Shown: piece after piece, positions 23,901 through 36,030 of the stretch
How positions within the stretch are numbered: position 1 is the first letter of the stretch
How the letters are laid out: each line of letters opens with the position of its first letter
Assembly (NCBI GenBank): GCA_013076295.1
Contig: RQOL01000466.1
Span: 4,135,080-4,199,079, forward strand
DNA length: 64,000 bases
Direction of reading: 5' to 3'
Source of the DNA: Sanderia malayensis
Taxonomy: Eukaryota; Cnidaria; Scyphozoa; Semaeostomeae; Pelagiidae
Notes under the pieces: generated by a model
What the model was told of the DNA's origin: nothing
The model's input: only the letters and a program-made list of their open reading frames with translations
The model's database searches: none
Made by a program: the position numbers and the translations under genes

Positions 23901-26900
23901 TTTATACGCTCTTTTATATGCTTTGCCTGGCCTATTCCCTGGAATAGAAGCTTTATTTAAGTGGTGTATATTCGCAACACTATTTTTTGGAACCGGGACC
24001 TCTATTAAACGGGACGGGAACAAATATTAAAGCTATTGTGGTACACGGGCAAAAGGCAAGATCGTAGTTTTGCGGAATAGGAAACATCTAGAGAACAGAG
24101 TTGTGACTCATCATGTGGAATGAGATCCAATTCCAGCCCATTCTTGTACTCGAGAGTTTCATGTACCAATAGCTGGTGTATACATTGTTAAAATTTGTTT
24201 TCGTTTCTATACTTTAACAGGAAAATACGTCAGACGAACCAGCACGGGGCACTTTCTTATCCTTTGCTTTGACAAATTCAATGAGATATTGGTTGGAAAT
24301 CATTTCATCTCGGTACCAGACTTTTGCGGAACGCTTATCTCGATGCAATAAAGTCGAAGAAATCAAGGCGTGGTGCATTGAAAGTAATGTGTAATCGTGT
24401 GATGCCTGTCTTTGACGTATACCTGATAAAAACACAATAGGCCAAAACAATCACTTATTCAGGAGTTGTTTGGGTATGCTCTATTTTTAGACGCCAGCTG
24501 AATTATTTGCAATGATTTCGATTTAATTTGGACTTAAAATGATTGTTTTTGTGATTTCGTTTTCTTTACCCCTGGAAGCTTTGAGTGACGCCGATATGCA
24601 AACATGACCAACATGTCAAACTACATTTTGTAAATAGATTCGTCAACAGCGATGAGTTCATAAGATAACCAAAAAATATGCTTCTAGTTTTATAATTAAC
24701 CATGCGATTGGAAACATGCTGCTCAACTTGTGTTTTAATCTTGTGAGTTCTCCCCGGGCCTAACTAAGTTTTCATCCAAGCAACGCAAAGTTTTGCCAAA
24801 TATGTAATCTCTATGGATATTAAACGTGACTCATCTTTATCCAATCAAAGACCCAAGACTCTGTGATTCTAGCATCTGTCATGTATTATAGCCAATAGAA
24901 ATCGTCTTTTCTACCTTGAGACTTGCTCGACTCAAGAAAATTGGCAGTAGATTGTCTTGTGCCAATGTCTTTTTCTTTGTACCCGACACAATGTTTTAGC
25001 ATATAGCTTTTTCTTCCCATGATGCAAGAACCAAGCATTCATATTGCTTATGTTACCTATGCTATTATATTTACCGCTACTTATATCGCCTACTGATGCA
25101 TACTATTTTTCCTATTCGTAGATGCTGGCATTATGCATCCAAACATGCCTTCGAAGTGCATGAAATGCTACCCCGCTAATACTGTGGAGGCGCAAATGAT
25201 ACCTGGATGTTACTCGTCATTTTTTGGAATGCCAAAACTGAACGGCAGCCCGGCATCTCAACCACCTTTACTATCGGCACTGGCAATCTCATACCCGCCT
25301 CGAATACCATGCGCTGCGGATCCGTTCCCTGTCATCGTGCAGCATCTATTGTGGCACGCGAAGATGCATCATCAGCAAGGTGGGATGGAGACAGAAGGCT
25401 TTGTGAGACGTGCCATTGAATCGCTTGTGAAGAAATTGAAGAAACGCTATAACGAACTCGATGCTTTAATCACTGCTGTTGCTTCTAAGGTATGTTGAGG
25501 TATATTTTCACTGATGCAAAGCAATGAAGCTTCGCATTCAAGATTGAACTCTTTCACAACAGATTGCTTCCTCCTTGCAATAAATTATACAAGAATAGCC
25601 TCCTATTCAGAGAACTTTGTTGTAGATTGAGCATTATTTATCAAGGGTTATTTTTTTTCTGCACATCATGCAATGCTTAGACGCCTCGCAATTAAAGTCA
25701 ACGTTATGTTGATGCTGTTCCCCAGAACGGGGACCTTTTTAATCGGTGACACCCTTTGTAAGGAGCTCGAGAGGAACCCCATGTGTCTTCAATCGAAAAG
25801 CATCGAAAATCTTTCTGTTTCTGAACATCATAGATCATTTTTCCTGCTATTCATTTCAAGCAAGCTGCTTAAAAGTTTGTTTCAGCTACATGCAATTAGT
25901 TTCTGCAGGTTGTTGGTCCAACCAAATGCATTGTGAAACACGTAAACAAGATTTAATCTGCTTAATGCCCTATAAGACGAAAGAGATTTATAACCAGTGT
26001 TGTTTGCATGCGAACCCACATATCTATGAGACGGTATCCTTAGCTTATGCAGCTGTTAGCAACGAATGTTTAACTTTCAGTCGGCGATAGATAGGAATTG
26101 GTTTATATGGAATAAGTAAGAAATGATGGAGCTTTGAGTAAGATATTAGAACATAGGAATTTCCCCAGAAAGGGTCTCGGGGTACGGGTAGCTCCTCTCT
26201 TCCCCGTTGGGAAGAGAAGAAAATTACTTATAAGTTCATTCATAATAAGCGGCTAAAAGGCGTCAATTGTCTGCTTTATAGGAAGGCCTGCTCTAAAACC
26301 TTTGCTTGAGACTTGCGTCTGCATCCATTTAGATTTCCTGGTAGAACAGCTTTGGAAACACCCAAGCGTATATACTGCTCAATGTACCATTTGTAATAAT
26401 GACCTTTGTGCCTGTTTCTACCTTTATTAGGGCTCCATGCCTTCGAAATGCGTAACACTGCAGAGAACCCTGGATGGCAGGCTGCAAGTTGGCGAAAGGA
26501 AAGATTTCCCGCATGTGATTTACACACGACTCTGGCGATGGCACGATGTACACAAGATGGAATTAAAACACATCGAATCTTGTCAATATGGATTTGACGT
26601 GAAGGCCGATAATATCTGCGTTAATCCATATCATTATCAGAGAGTAAAGCCTCCAGGTTTGTTTGTTGTGTTGCTTTTTAATTGCACTTTCTGCCTCTGG
26701 TTTTTGTTTATCTTGCTTGTTTGTTTGTCACCTCTGTGATTATGCTTTTCCGATTGGACCACTTACGCAAGATCTTTATTAATGTTTGTTGTTGAATTGA
26801 ATTGCTGGACGCTCGGTTCTCAAACTGGCTGCTCGGTTCTCAAACTGACCGCTCGGTTCTTTCAGTTTTGTTGCTGCTGTAGAGAACCTCTTTGTGTTTG

Positions 26901-29900
26901 ATCCGGTCCGAGCTTTGAGATGACATTGAGTTGAAATAAAAAAATCCTTTCTTTCACACGATAATATGCTTTGTTCACAACTCTCTTCAATTTATAATTT
27001 TGCTTCCATTAGAACTCTTCCAATGTTGTTATATTGTAGTAGAACACAGGTGTTACAACAAGCACAAGCAACATAGTTTTCCTAACACAAACTATTGATT
27101 GAACTTACCTTTGTTCAACTCTTTATTTGACCAACGCCACCTACCTATAATAATTGTTATAAATTTTCATTTAGATTGGTTTAATATAACTTCTGACAGT
27201 GTTGGAGCTAGTATGGTTGAAGAAGTGACACCGCGAGGTAAGCTCTCTAGTTTTACGTAGCATTAGATAATTCTTTATTCAAGCTTGCATTTGTTATTGC
27301 AGCAATTGTGTCGCATGATCATGACATCTAACATTAACATGCATTGCAGTTTCAGGTTCGACTGTGCATCCGTTTATGGAGGTGTCAAACCAAGGATCTT
27401 CCAACACGCGCATTCCTAGTCTTCCATCACCTCGTCATTCGAAAGAGAACAGCCATCGAAAGTCAGTTGATGCTCAAAGTTTTGGCTCTACTTCCACGGA
27501 AGAGGGAGACCAGTCTAGCAGGTTCATATTTTCATTTTCACTTTAATTTTGTTTTTTGTTTGCTATTCCTCTGCCTGAAAGCTAAAATTATCCTATTTTT
27601 CGATTGGTAGCAAACTGAAGAGACATCATTCGAAAAAAAACAGCAATGCAAAAGAACCAAAGGGGAAAAGCCCCAAAGAAATTAAGGTAAATTTAGGTTG
27701 ATTGAAAATAATATACAATTATAGTTGGCTTCTTTGTATCTCAAATTTGAATATGATTCTTTTGAGTAGCCGAGTATTCTTCTAAGATACTTTGGCCTTT
27801 CTGTTATCATGATTGTTTTTATTCTAGCTGGAACGGCAGACTTCTTATGAATCAACAGAAGCATCAGATAAATCAAGCCCAGACAGTTCTTTAGCTTCGT
27901 GAGTGAATTTTCATTTCATTTCTAAAGCTGTCCGAATCCTCAATAGCTTTAAAGTTAGGTTGGGGTTTTGACCAAGATGTTTATGGCTCTTGAAATCGAG
28001 GCTGGTTCCCAAAATATAATTTTAAGCGTCCTGGAATCTATTGTTCTTGGATTACTTCCAAAGTTGCTTGAATCGTCGAAGAATCGATTTCAGCAATGTT
28101 TTACCAAATTTTCTTTTTATTAACCATGTTTTAATACTTTTCTCATTTTTGTTCCTATACAGGCAAATTCTAATGAATGTCTCGAGTATTGGTATTTCTG
28201 ATGAAAACATTCGGTGTATATTTTGTAACTTGTCGCAAAGCAATCACCTGTTCCCTGCCCGTTTGAATAGATACGGGCCGATCCCCGCTGAAACGCGCAA
28301 ACCGCGGGAAAACGCGGAACTCAACGGAGGCATATTTAGGCCTTATCTGTCCAGCGATGCCTCAAAATCCACATCACTTTCGCCTGAGAGATCTGCGACT
28401 TCGAAAGAGGCTACAAGATGCGACAATGAAACTGGGCTTTCGGAAATTGGACATAGTAAGCAGCGGACATTGCAAGACCTTGTCAATAGATACGGGATCT
28501 TCTGGGCCCACGATGCCTGTCTTTATTGGAGTCGGAATTCTTCCAGAAGCAGTACTGGTGATGAAAGTTACTGGGATATTATTGAAGCCAACTTAGCTCA
28601 GGTATGCTTGAAAACCTCTGACAATCTATAAGCACTGTTAATAAGTTAATGTTGCTATATAGTCTTGTTTGCTGCGTGGCTAATTTCAAGAATGTTGTTG
28701 TTGTTGTGCGGCAGCTGTTGTTTTCTGCGGTATTGATTAGTTCAAATAGAATGACGTCAGATCCATCTTGCGTTGAGCCATACGGCTACATACGGCAGTC
28801 CCTTTGAGAATCACTGACAGGCTTTCGTGAAGCAGCCAGATTGAACTGGGGATATGGAGCCCCCTGCTGGCTGTTCTCATTAATTTCCAATAGCCTGGGA
28901 TGTATTGCGAAAACAATTTCGTTTCTGTGCGTCATGCATGTTTTTTTACATTCGCTTATCGCAAACCAACTCGCATTTCGTGATGGGATGCCGGAACTTT
29001 GATAAAAACGAATGTGATTGGTTGTAAACAAGTGTTTATCAGTGACGGTTGGATGAATTTATGGAAAAACATCCAAAACCATCGCTGCACACTGATATTG
29101 AGATTGTCGGGCCTATGTTGCTATCATTATTAATGTTCGTTTGAATGAATTGTTTACGACACTCTGCTCCCCGCACAACCACATTAATCATTTTCATTGC
29201 AATTTCAGCTTTGCTCCCACTGTGGTAATTATGGAGCCGGCGTGAGATGTTTCGCCACAGGGTGCTCAACTCGTTTTCACCTGCCCTGTTCTGTGATTTC
29301 CAGCTGTTTTCAGGTTAGTTCACATGTCTTCACCCACTTCGTATAATTCATGTATGTGCCCCTTCAATTAATCATCACGTCTGTTGAAGTCACGCAATCC
29401 CTCATCACTCAACTCGCACTTGATGACTAGTGTAAAACACAGACCAGCAACTAGGAGCCTACACATTTCAATGGATTATTGAGTGGACCCTTTTGTACAA
29501 CGCATCTACTCGCGGAATCCCCTTTATCTGCAGACCTATTATTTTTTAATTGTCGTTATTATTTTATGACGGTTATTATCATTAAAACCAAGCATCGCTA
29601 TTATCATTATGGGAATGTTTGGTATTCAATTTTATCTCGAAACTGCTTTTTCAATGGTTGGAAAATGATCATAGAATTAGTATGTCTCCTTATATTGGAC
29701 TTAAGCCTATGGCAATTATACTTTGGGAATTGGCCAGTGATTATTGACGTCAACATTGATTGCAAGTTCTGGAAATTGCTTAAACGATAATTTGTTTCAA
29801 GCAGTATTTATACGGCTTATTTATTGCAACGATTATGATATAGCACCCACGATATTTGCTACAAAACAAAACACTTAAGTCTGAGTTTTACGAGTCTGCA

Positions 29901-32428
29901 ATCAATGCCAAAATATTGCAAGTATTTCAATAAGCCAGTATCATTCGCCCGTACTGGTTTAGCTATTTCAATTCACTAACGTCACGCAGTGGTTACCTTA
30001 TACACTTTCCTCCCCATTGGAAATGAATAATGTTTACTGGAATATTGTATTCAAGTCTGCATTCTTAAGATGTGGTCTTTCACTTTCACTTTAAACAAAT
30101 TATATATCACACACTATGCTATTTCTCGCAAGCACATAATAATATCGCACCTACTTCTTAGGTTTTGAAACTGTGCCAATCAAATCCAAGAACAAACATT
30201 TATTTGCTGTTTAAAATACCACACGTTGGCATGCTCTTTGCCTTGCGCAATAAAGAGGCATTTTGTTCAGACAACTTTTTGTGTTAAATTATAGGACGCT
30301 CAATCCGCAACTACATACTGTCCACAACATCTCGAAAGTGCACTTGGATCCGGTAAGAAACCCATCAACTTTTTCTCAGTGTATCAATAAAATTTTTATT
30401 GTAGTTTAGGAATTGTTCTTTTTGCAAAGCTATGTTTTATGTTGATGTGTTTCTGCTTCCTTTAGCTTCCTGTAGAGTATGCAATAAAGCAGGAAAAATA
30501 TCCACCCTGATTTTATGTACTTCATGTCAGCAACACACGCATGCGTCTTGCCTACCAAGCCATTCACCAGTCACTTCGGAATCGAGGTTGAAATGGAAGT
30601 GCGAGGCTTGTCGTTCATGTCAGATTTGCGGGTAAGTGAGCCACACAATATGTTTTTTATGCGCAAGAGTTGCATATGTTTGAATGGACTTGCATAAATA
30701 TATTGCATGACTTCTTTAGGAAAGACGATGATGAAAAGCGAATGCAGTGTTGCACTGGATGTGGAAAGAATTATCATAATGCTTGTGCATCTTCGATGAA
30801 TGGAGAATATCAGTTTAATAACAGCTGGTTGTGTTTGGTGAGTTCATTAGCACTATTATGTATCACTATCGTAGCCATAGTCAATGGAATACTCTATGGT
30901 ATTATATTATCAATGTCAATATCAATATCAATATTCTATTGACTATTATATTGTTTATTCTATTTACTATATGTTGTAACATCATATTCCGTTTTTTTCT
31001 TATTTATTCATCCAGTCTTTTAACTGTTCTCAGGTTACCATGCTTGCCTGTTTCTCTGTACATAACTTTTAAACGTCATAGAAAATGAGCCACCTACTTT
31101 GTTCCATATCTCCTTTATTCTTATAATCCATCTATTACTATGCTACTTTGACCTTGCTACTTTGACCTTATTACTATGACCCTTGCTCATGTAGAGTAAT
31201 GGAGAGTATATCGCTTTCGTATCCCTTGATTTCCGTTGCTTTCTTTACCTATAATCCGTCTATTTAACCGCTGTAATTTGCATAGTATACGGTACTGTGG
31301 CTTTTGTTTTGTGCACTATATCCTTTGCGTTTTTGTTGACCTTTGATTGTGCTTCTGTAGGCATGCCGGTCAGACGTCGCAAGTGAGGAAAGCGATAAAC
31401 GGATCCAGGCAAAGAATGAATCACCACAGCGGAATGATAGATCTCCTTTCTCATCCTCCTCCACATCGACGGATGATGGTCCAGTTTCTCCGCCCGTGAG
31501 TACTCCGCATTCAACAACAACAACAACATCCACTGCGAATAATTTTGTCAACCACAGCTCTCCAATCTGCCAACTTTGTGAGAAAGCTTGCCATGTTGGT
31601 AATGAACCGGATAGCAACGCCCTCAAATGCCGATACTGTTCAAAGTAAGTGATGGCCTTTCTTCTATCTGCTTGATGTACAAAGCATTTGCTGTACATTC
31701 AATGTTTGTATAACTGATTTGAAACTTTTTTTCGTTGTAGTTTTGTTCACATGGAGTGTGATCATGTACCTGTTGAACTTGGCGATCTCTTACGAGACAA
31801 AAGATACACTTGTGTATCATGCAGACGATTGTATAGTTTACGAAGAATAGCAAGAACCGAGGTATGGATACATGCTTGTTTCTCATATTGCATAAATCAT
31901 AATTTTCTTAACAATTATGTCCTTTGATGGTACATGCGTATTCATGATTGTGTGCAAGCTTAGGACATTATTTATCTGTATAGACATGTTTTTAGAAGTA
32001 AGATTTTTACATTTGCTAATGTAGGGGACATACACATGCACATAAATATGCACATGGAGATGTGATTATGTAGATCAGTAGCTTCGTTCCTTTTCTCCAT
32101 CCTACCCTGGTGAACTGTTTGCGTAACTTTTCTGACTGTTTGTGTTCTTATTCCTTTGCTACAGATAACACAGCTATCTAAAAGCCAGATCAGTCAGTCG
32201 GGACCTATCCAAGATCCTTCTAGACTTCTTCCGTCGCTACCGAGTTCAGATAAGAACGTCGATGTAATAGAGTCACCGAAAGATGCAATACCTTCGACAG
32301 AATCGCAACCTGGTAAGTTGTTAGACACAGATTCACCTCTCACGTCTGTGTTGATCATAACAGAGCCACTGACGTGGTCTAGACTTAAAGTTGTCTATTC
32401 GTTTGAATATGATAGCAGCTTTAGGTGA
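20483..32428 (+). CDS. Double-MH1 / ePHD-PHD fusion protein (SMAD4-like plus KMT2C/D-like)
   Basis: Fifteen exons: 20483-20966, 25122-25489, 26431-26656, 27175-27237, 27350-27521, 27611-27686, 27828-27898, 28163-28601, 29209-29313, 30295-30352, 30466-30631, 30720-30837, 31361-31644, 31741-31861, 32165-32428. Every junction is GT-AG and keeps frame, giving 1004 residues. Order: SMAD4-type MH1 (about residues 30-158), second MH1 (about 200-355), a Ser/Lys-rich linker, extended PHD (C2HC part [11 protein letters not shown], then [26 protein letters not shown]), then PHD fingers CRVCNKAG..., CQICG...[13 protein letters not shown] and CQLCEKAC...YTCVSCR. The MH1s imply sequence-specific DNA binding in the nucleus; ePHD/PHD clusters of this layout read histone tails or bind chromatin in KMT2C/D. 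No MH2 (SMAD oligomerisation) or SET domain is visible. The last exon has a strong internal donor (CCTG|GTAAGTTG at 32313); used alone it would need further exons that I cannot identify, so I end at TGA 32426-32428. AATAAA at 32792 fits this end. Two adjacent genes remain possible. Confidence 0.7.
20967..25121 (+). other. Long intron between the two MH1 units
   Basis: A 4.15-kb stretch with no credible exon on either strand. It separates MH1 copy 1 from copy 2 if both belong to one transcript. If copy 2 has its own promoter, that promoter lies here; no core element could be identified. Confidence 0.5.
25122..26656 (+). other. MH1 domain copy 2 (two exons)
   Basis: Exons 25122-25489 and 26431-26656. 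The motifs [56 protein letters not shown] and [15 protein letters not shown] give another complete SMAD4-type MH1 with all four zinc ligands. It differs from copy 1 by an intron after AVASK, where copy 1 is continuous. An N-terminal extension of about 80 residues rich in Pro/Met/Cys precedes the domain. It begins in phase 1 and ends in phase 1, so including or skipping it keeps the downstream frame. ATGs at 25133 and 25145 could also be independent starts. Confidence 0.9.
28163..31861 (+). other. ePHD + three PHD-finger cluster, KMT2C/D-like
   Basis: Exons G-M of the fusion gene. First a C2HC half-finger ([21 protein letters not shown]) separated by a Ser-rich insert from HDACLYW, then an atypical PHD ([33 protein letters not shown]). 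This C2HC-plus-PHD order defines extended PHDs. Two back-to-back PHD fingers share the boundary [11 protein letters not shown], then after a Ser/Thr-rich spacer comes a third ([36 protein letters not shown]). The ePHD-PHD-PHD-PHD order and the shared-boundary fingers are those of the first PHD cluster of KMT2C/D; in Drosophila that cluster is a separate protein, Lpt, apart from the SET protein Trr. Family assignment rests on motif order, not on a search. Confidence 0.75.
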
Positions 32429-35215
32429 TATCGAAGCCAGGTCTGAAATAGTCTTAACATCGACGCAATGTTAGAAATCGGCAGCTGCATACGACTCGCT
32501 GCGAGATATCTCAGGTAGATTTCAGCATTTTGCCAGTCAATACTAGGCTTTGTTTTACAGTATTTAAGTTGAAGTGCTGATCAAGAACAGTTTCTGTATC
32601 ATATTATAATCCACATTGTTGTATTCCCTATAATGGCTTAAGCATATTCCAGTTGACCAAAATATCAAGTAGAAATGGAGGTATGATTTTATGTTGAGGT
32701 TATACCGTTTAGCTTGGTATACACACACAAGCTAACCTCCTTCTCTCTCTACCTTTCTCTCTCTCTACAAATGATTTTTAATGCGGGCACAAATAAAATT
32801 ATGTAGTTATTATACGAATGTTTATAAAATTTGGTGAAATTTGTAAATCTATTTTGGTTTATCTGTTTAATTTGGAAGTTGATTTATTTTGATGAACGCA
32901 TTTGAAAAAGAATTGCCAAAAATAATGGATGCTGGATCTCAAGGAGACAAATCAACTAATTTAGGGCTAGCACCCGCCATTGACTTTTTGACAGAGACCT
33001 CTAATTGGTTAAACTGCTCCCTCCCTTCAATACTGTTTTCTTTTGCCATTGTCGCATGTTAAATTTATTTTAAGGCATATTGATCACATGATCCCAAGAC
33101 GAGATCTATGTGCGTTCGGTGGACATACTTAAAAGCAGTTTTTATTCAAATATTTTCCTAACGATTTGGAAGTGCATGAAAATGTCTCCCAGAGATGCAG
33201 CATCCATTTAGGCATTTATTCTTGTGAATAATATACGTATTGTATTTTATGTTTATGATTTGAATGTCTGCAGTAAACCAGAAGTACAAGGGGCTTTCAA
33301 CTATGTGCAGCATCAATCCAGCCAGCCTCTTTCACGAGATAAACCGCCACAGTAAATTTAGTGATTTTCCATTTTGAAAGCAACGATTATTAATTTTCCT
33401 GAAAATTTTCAGCATATTTTCCGCCTGAGCCACTTTAAGTTTGATTCTTGCTTATAGCAAATCAAGTCTCTTATGTTACTGTTGTTACCCCATGCTTTTT
33501 CACAACATTGAAGCTGGCTGTGTTGTAAGGTTGAAAATATCTTGTCCACTATTTGCTGCATGGCTTGATTAAGTATTTGAGAATATACATATTGTTTTTA
33601 CTGTAGTTTGAGTTTTGTACAAATTTCATGCATATTTCCACGCGCATACATACATTTACACGCACATTTAAAAACCGAAAAGAAGGCAAACAAACTTTGC
33701 TATTAACCAATCTGTTAGTATTGCATTGGTTTTTGTTGAGAACGAAACATTTTGAGCCATTTAGCTAGACTCCTTGTGAAGAATTAAACTATTTATCCTG
33801 GGTATACTCTGGATAATCTATTTATTAATTAATAATCAAGGATCAAAATAAATAAACAGTTATGTTTTCTCGAACTCTATCCTCAAATTGCAAAAGTTGG
33901 TTTGATCTTCTCATTAACCAAATAAAGACGCGAACACTAAAATTACATATCTATAAATTTCAGTACTGATTTAGTACTAGTGCTATCCATTTCCAACACA
34001 TTTTTGCATAAACAACATTGCAACAACAGACAAAGCATACAAACTAAAAATACACACAATTCATTAAAATGTTGTTTATGTATTTCTGATTTACGAGTAT
34101 TGTTTTAGAAAAGTTTTGTAATATATTCATTGATGTCTCATATATTTATTCAAATTATTGTAATATCCTCTGATAATTTTTCTTAGTTTGCTGTGCGAAT
34201 ATAGTCTCCATACATCGTCATATTTGTTTTATGCTGGAAGTTTTATTTGTTTAATTACTTGTTTGTTGATTGGAATTAGTTTATGCTAGATTGAATACGT
34301 CCCCCTTGTTACTATTGAATGTACACGCTTTCAAATATACAAATATATATATATATATGTAAATATACATGCTTTCATTTATATCTCACATATATACGCA
34401 TTTTCAAATACAGGTTAAAACGCGAATCTTTGTTACTATTTATTTTTCATCTGTTGCTGTTCTTGCTCAAACTTGAACCAAAGAGTCATCATAATGCGAA
34501 CAGTTGCGAAGCCTTGCAATCCAAAGTTGGATTGCAAAGCGACAAGGAGCCTGAGTTGGAGTTTGGTTCCCGCCGGATATTCTTTGTTCAAAAGTCTTCC
34601 CAGAATCCTTGTTGGCCTCACACGTGACTCGATTTGAAATCCAAAATTTTGCTTTCTTTCCTTCTTTTTGCGAAGAAATTTTTGGTGATGGAAGCGTGGA
34701 AAACACTTTATGAGCAAAGCTGAGACCAAGCTTTGCAAGGCAAGAAATATTTAAAGAAATGTAAGTTGTCACTAGATGTTTTATTAATCTGTTTTTCAGG
34801 AATTAGGATTAAGTATGATTTAATGAACGCAAGCAAGTCTGTTTAGGCCTGTCTAAGGACATCAGATCAGACGGGCCTAAGATTGCAAGGCGTCTTGCTT
34901 GGTGAAAACTTTGTTGTCTTCGTGCGTATTAATTGGAGCAGGAAATTGAGCAGCCACTATCAATTTTCTCATTAAGAAGCCTACTTCTTTAATTGTCATT
35001 TTGACTGGTTGTATGTGCTTGCAGTAATTTTCTGTTGCTTTCAATTTTAGACAAGTATGAGATTTCAAGGCTCTACAAGCACATTACTATAAGGACGTCA
35101 ACATGGCTCTGAACACTTCAATGTTACTTGACTTGGTTTGATCATTGGTAAGAATGCTCATACCTGTTCATAGTTCATAATTTATACATCAGTAAAGCTA
35201 CTATTTTCCCACCAC
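32429..35215. other. AT-rich intergenic region
   Basis: No gene seen. It contains AATAAA at 32792-32797 (probable polyA signal of the MH1-PHD gene), a CT microsatellite near 32740-32770, and a short perfect hairpin (TTGCAATCCA / TGGATTGCAA) near 34517-34540. Short open frames have no domain features. Confidence 0.5.
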
Positions 35216-35217
35216 TA

Positions 35218-35544
35218 CACGTTTTTTATAAGAAACCTGGATCAGGGCATCTAAAAGTTTCTTAATTGGTTTCTTATTTTTGGGGTCTAAAATTTCCTTA
35301 TTGGTTTGAATTTGAGTATTTTTGGATCAAAATAAACGCAGATCGTCACAAAAACCCATGCAGATCAAAGTCAAAATTTAAAATTAGCAAGATTTAAGCT
35401 TATAACATCCAACTATTCATAAAGAAGTCAAATGACTCTTTTTTCAGAAATGGAAATTTTATAGTTTCTTAACTTTTCTTGAACCTGGTACTAGAGTTTC
35501 TTAAATTTTTGGCCATTGTACTAGTTTCTTATAAAAAAAACGTG
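35218..35544. mobile_element. 327-bp TA-flanked MITE (GTTTCTTA family), copy 1
   Basis: Inverted ends CACGTTTTTTATAAGAAAC / GTTTCTTATAAAAAAAACGTG, directly flanked by TA on both sides, as for Tc1/mariner-type insertions. The interior holds repeated GTTTCTTA / AGTTTCTTAA motifs. Its relative is at 45482-45873. Confidence 0.8.
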
Positions 35545-35784
35545 TACTTTTGATTGTACAGTTGGATCTTAATGAAGCAATTACCATTTAATTTGAATTT
35601 CTTGATTAATCCAACATCTTTCTGTCTTCTTTGATTTTTGGCTTGCCATATTTTGTTTCACCCTCAATCTTTTTAACTCTCACTAACTCTAACGAATTTC
35701 TCATTGTTCTGTGACTTACCAAGATTCAAATTTATTCTTATTTTTTTCATCTTCCACTCATATTTTAATTTTCTCTTATAAACA

Positions 35785-35919
35785 GAATGATGTTGGCACT
35801 TCACTTCTTAGTGGCATGTTGGAAGTTCCAGAGCAAATAGATAGCAAAAAGCAAGTTTCCAAAAAGAAGATTTTGTCAACACAAGGATGCACACATTTCA
35901 AATCTCTGGCCGTGAAAGG
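35785..35919 (+). other. Orphan exon-like ORF
   Basis: A 135-nt open segment between an acceptor (CTTATAAACAG) and a donor (GTGAAAG|GTAACA). It would read NDVGTSLLSGMLEVPEQIDS... and ends QGCTHFKSLAVK. Acceptor phase 0 does not fit the phase-1 donor of the MH1-PHD gene at 32313, so it is not its direct next exon. No family recognised. It could be a small unknown gene, a remnant, or chance. Confidence 0.3.
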
Positions 35920-36030
35920 TAACATAATCTATTAGCTATTCTTTTATTCTCTTTTTTTAAGTTATTTGTTTATACCTTTAATATTATAGCTTTTTTGTAT
36001 TTTTCAACTTCTATCTTGAATCAATTTATG

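Noticed and set aside
24214..24450. 78-residue - strand ORF inside the MH1-gene intron
   Set aside because: No recognisable motif, no splice partners, length expected by chance.
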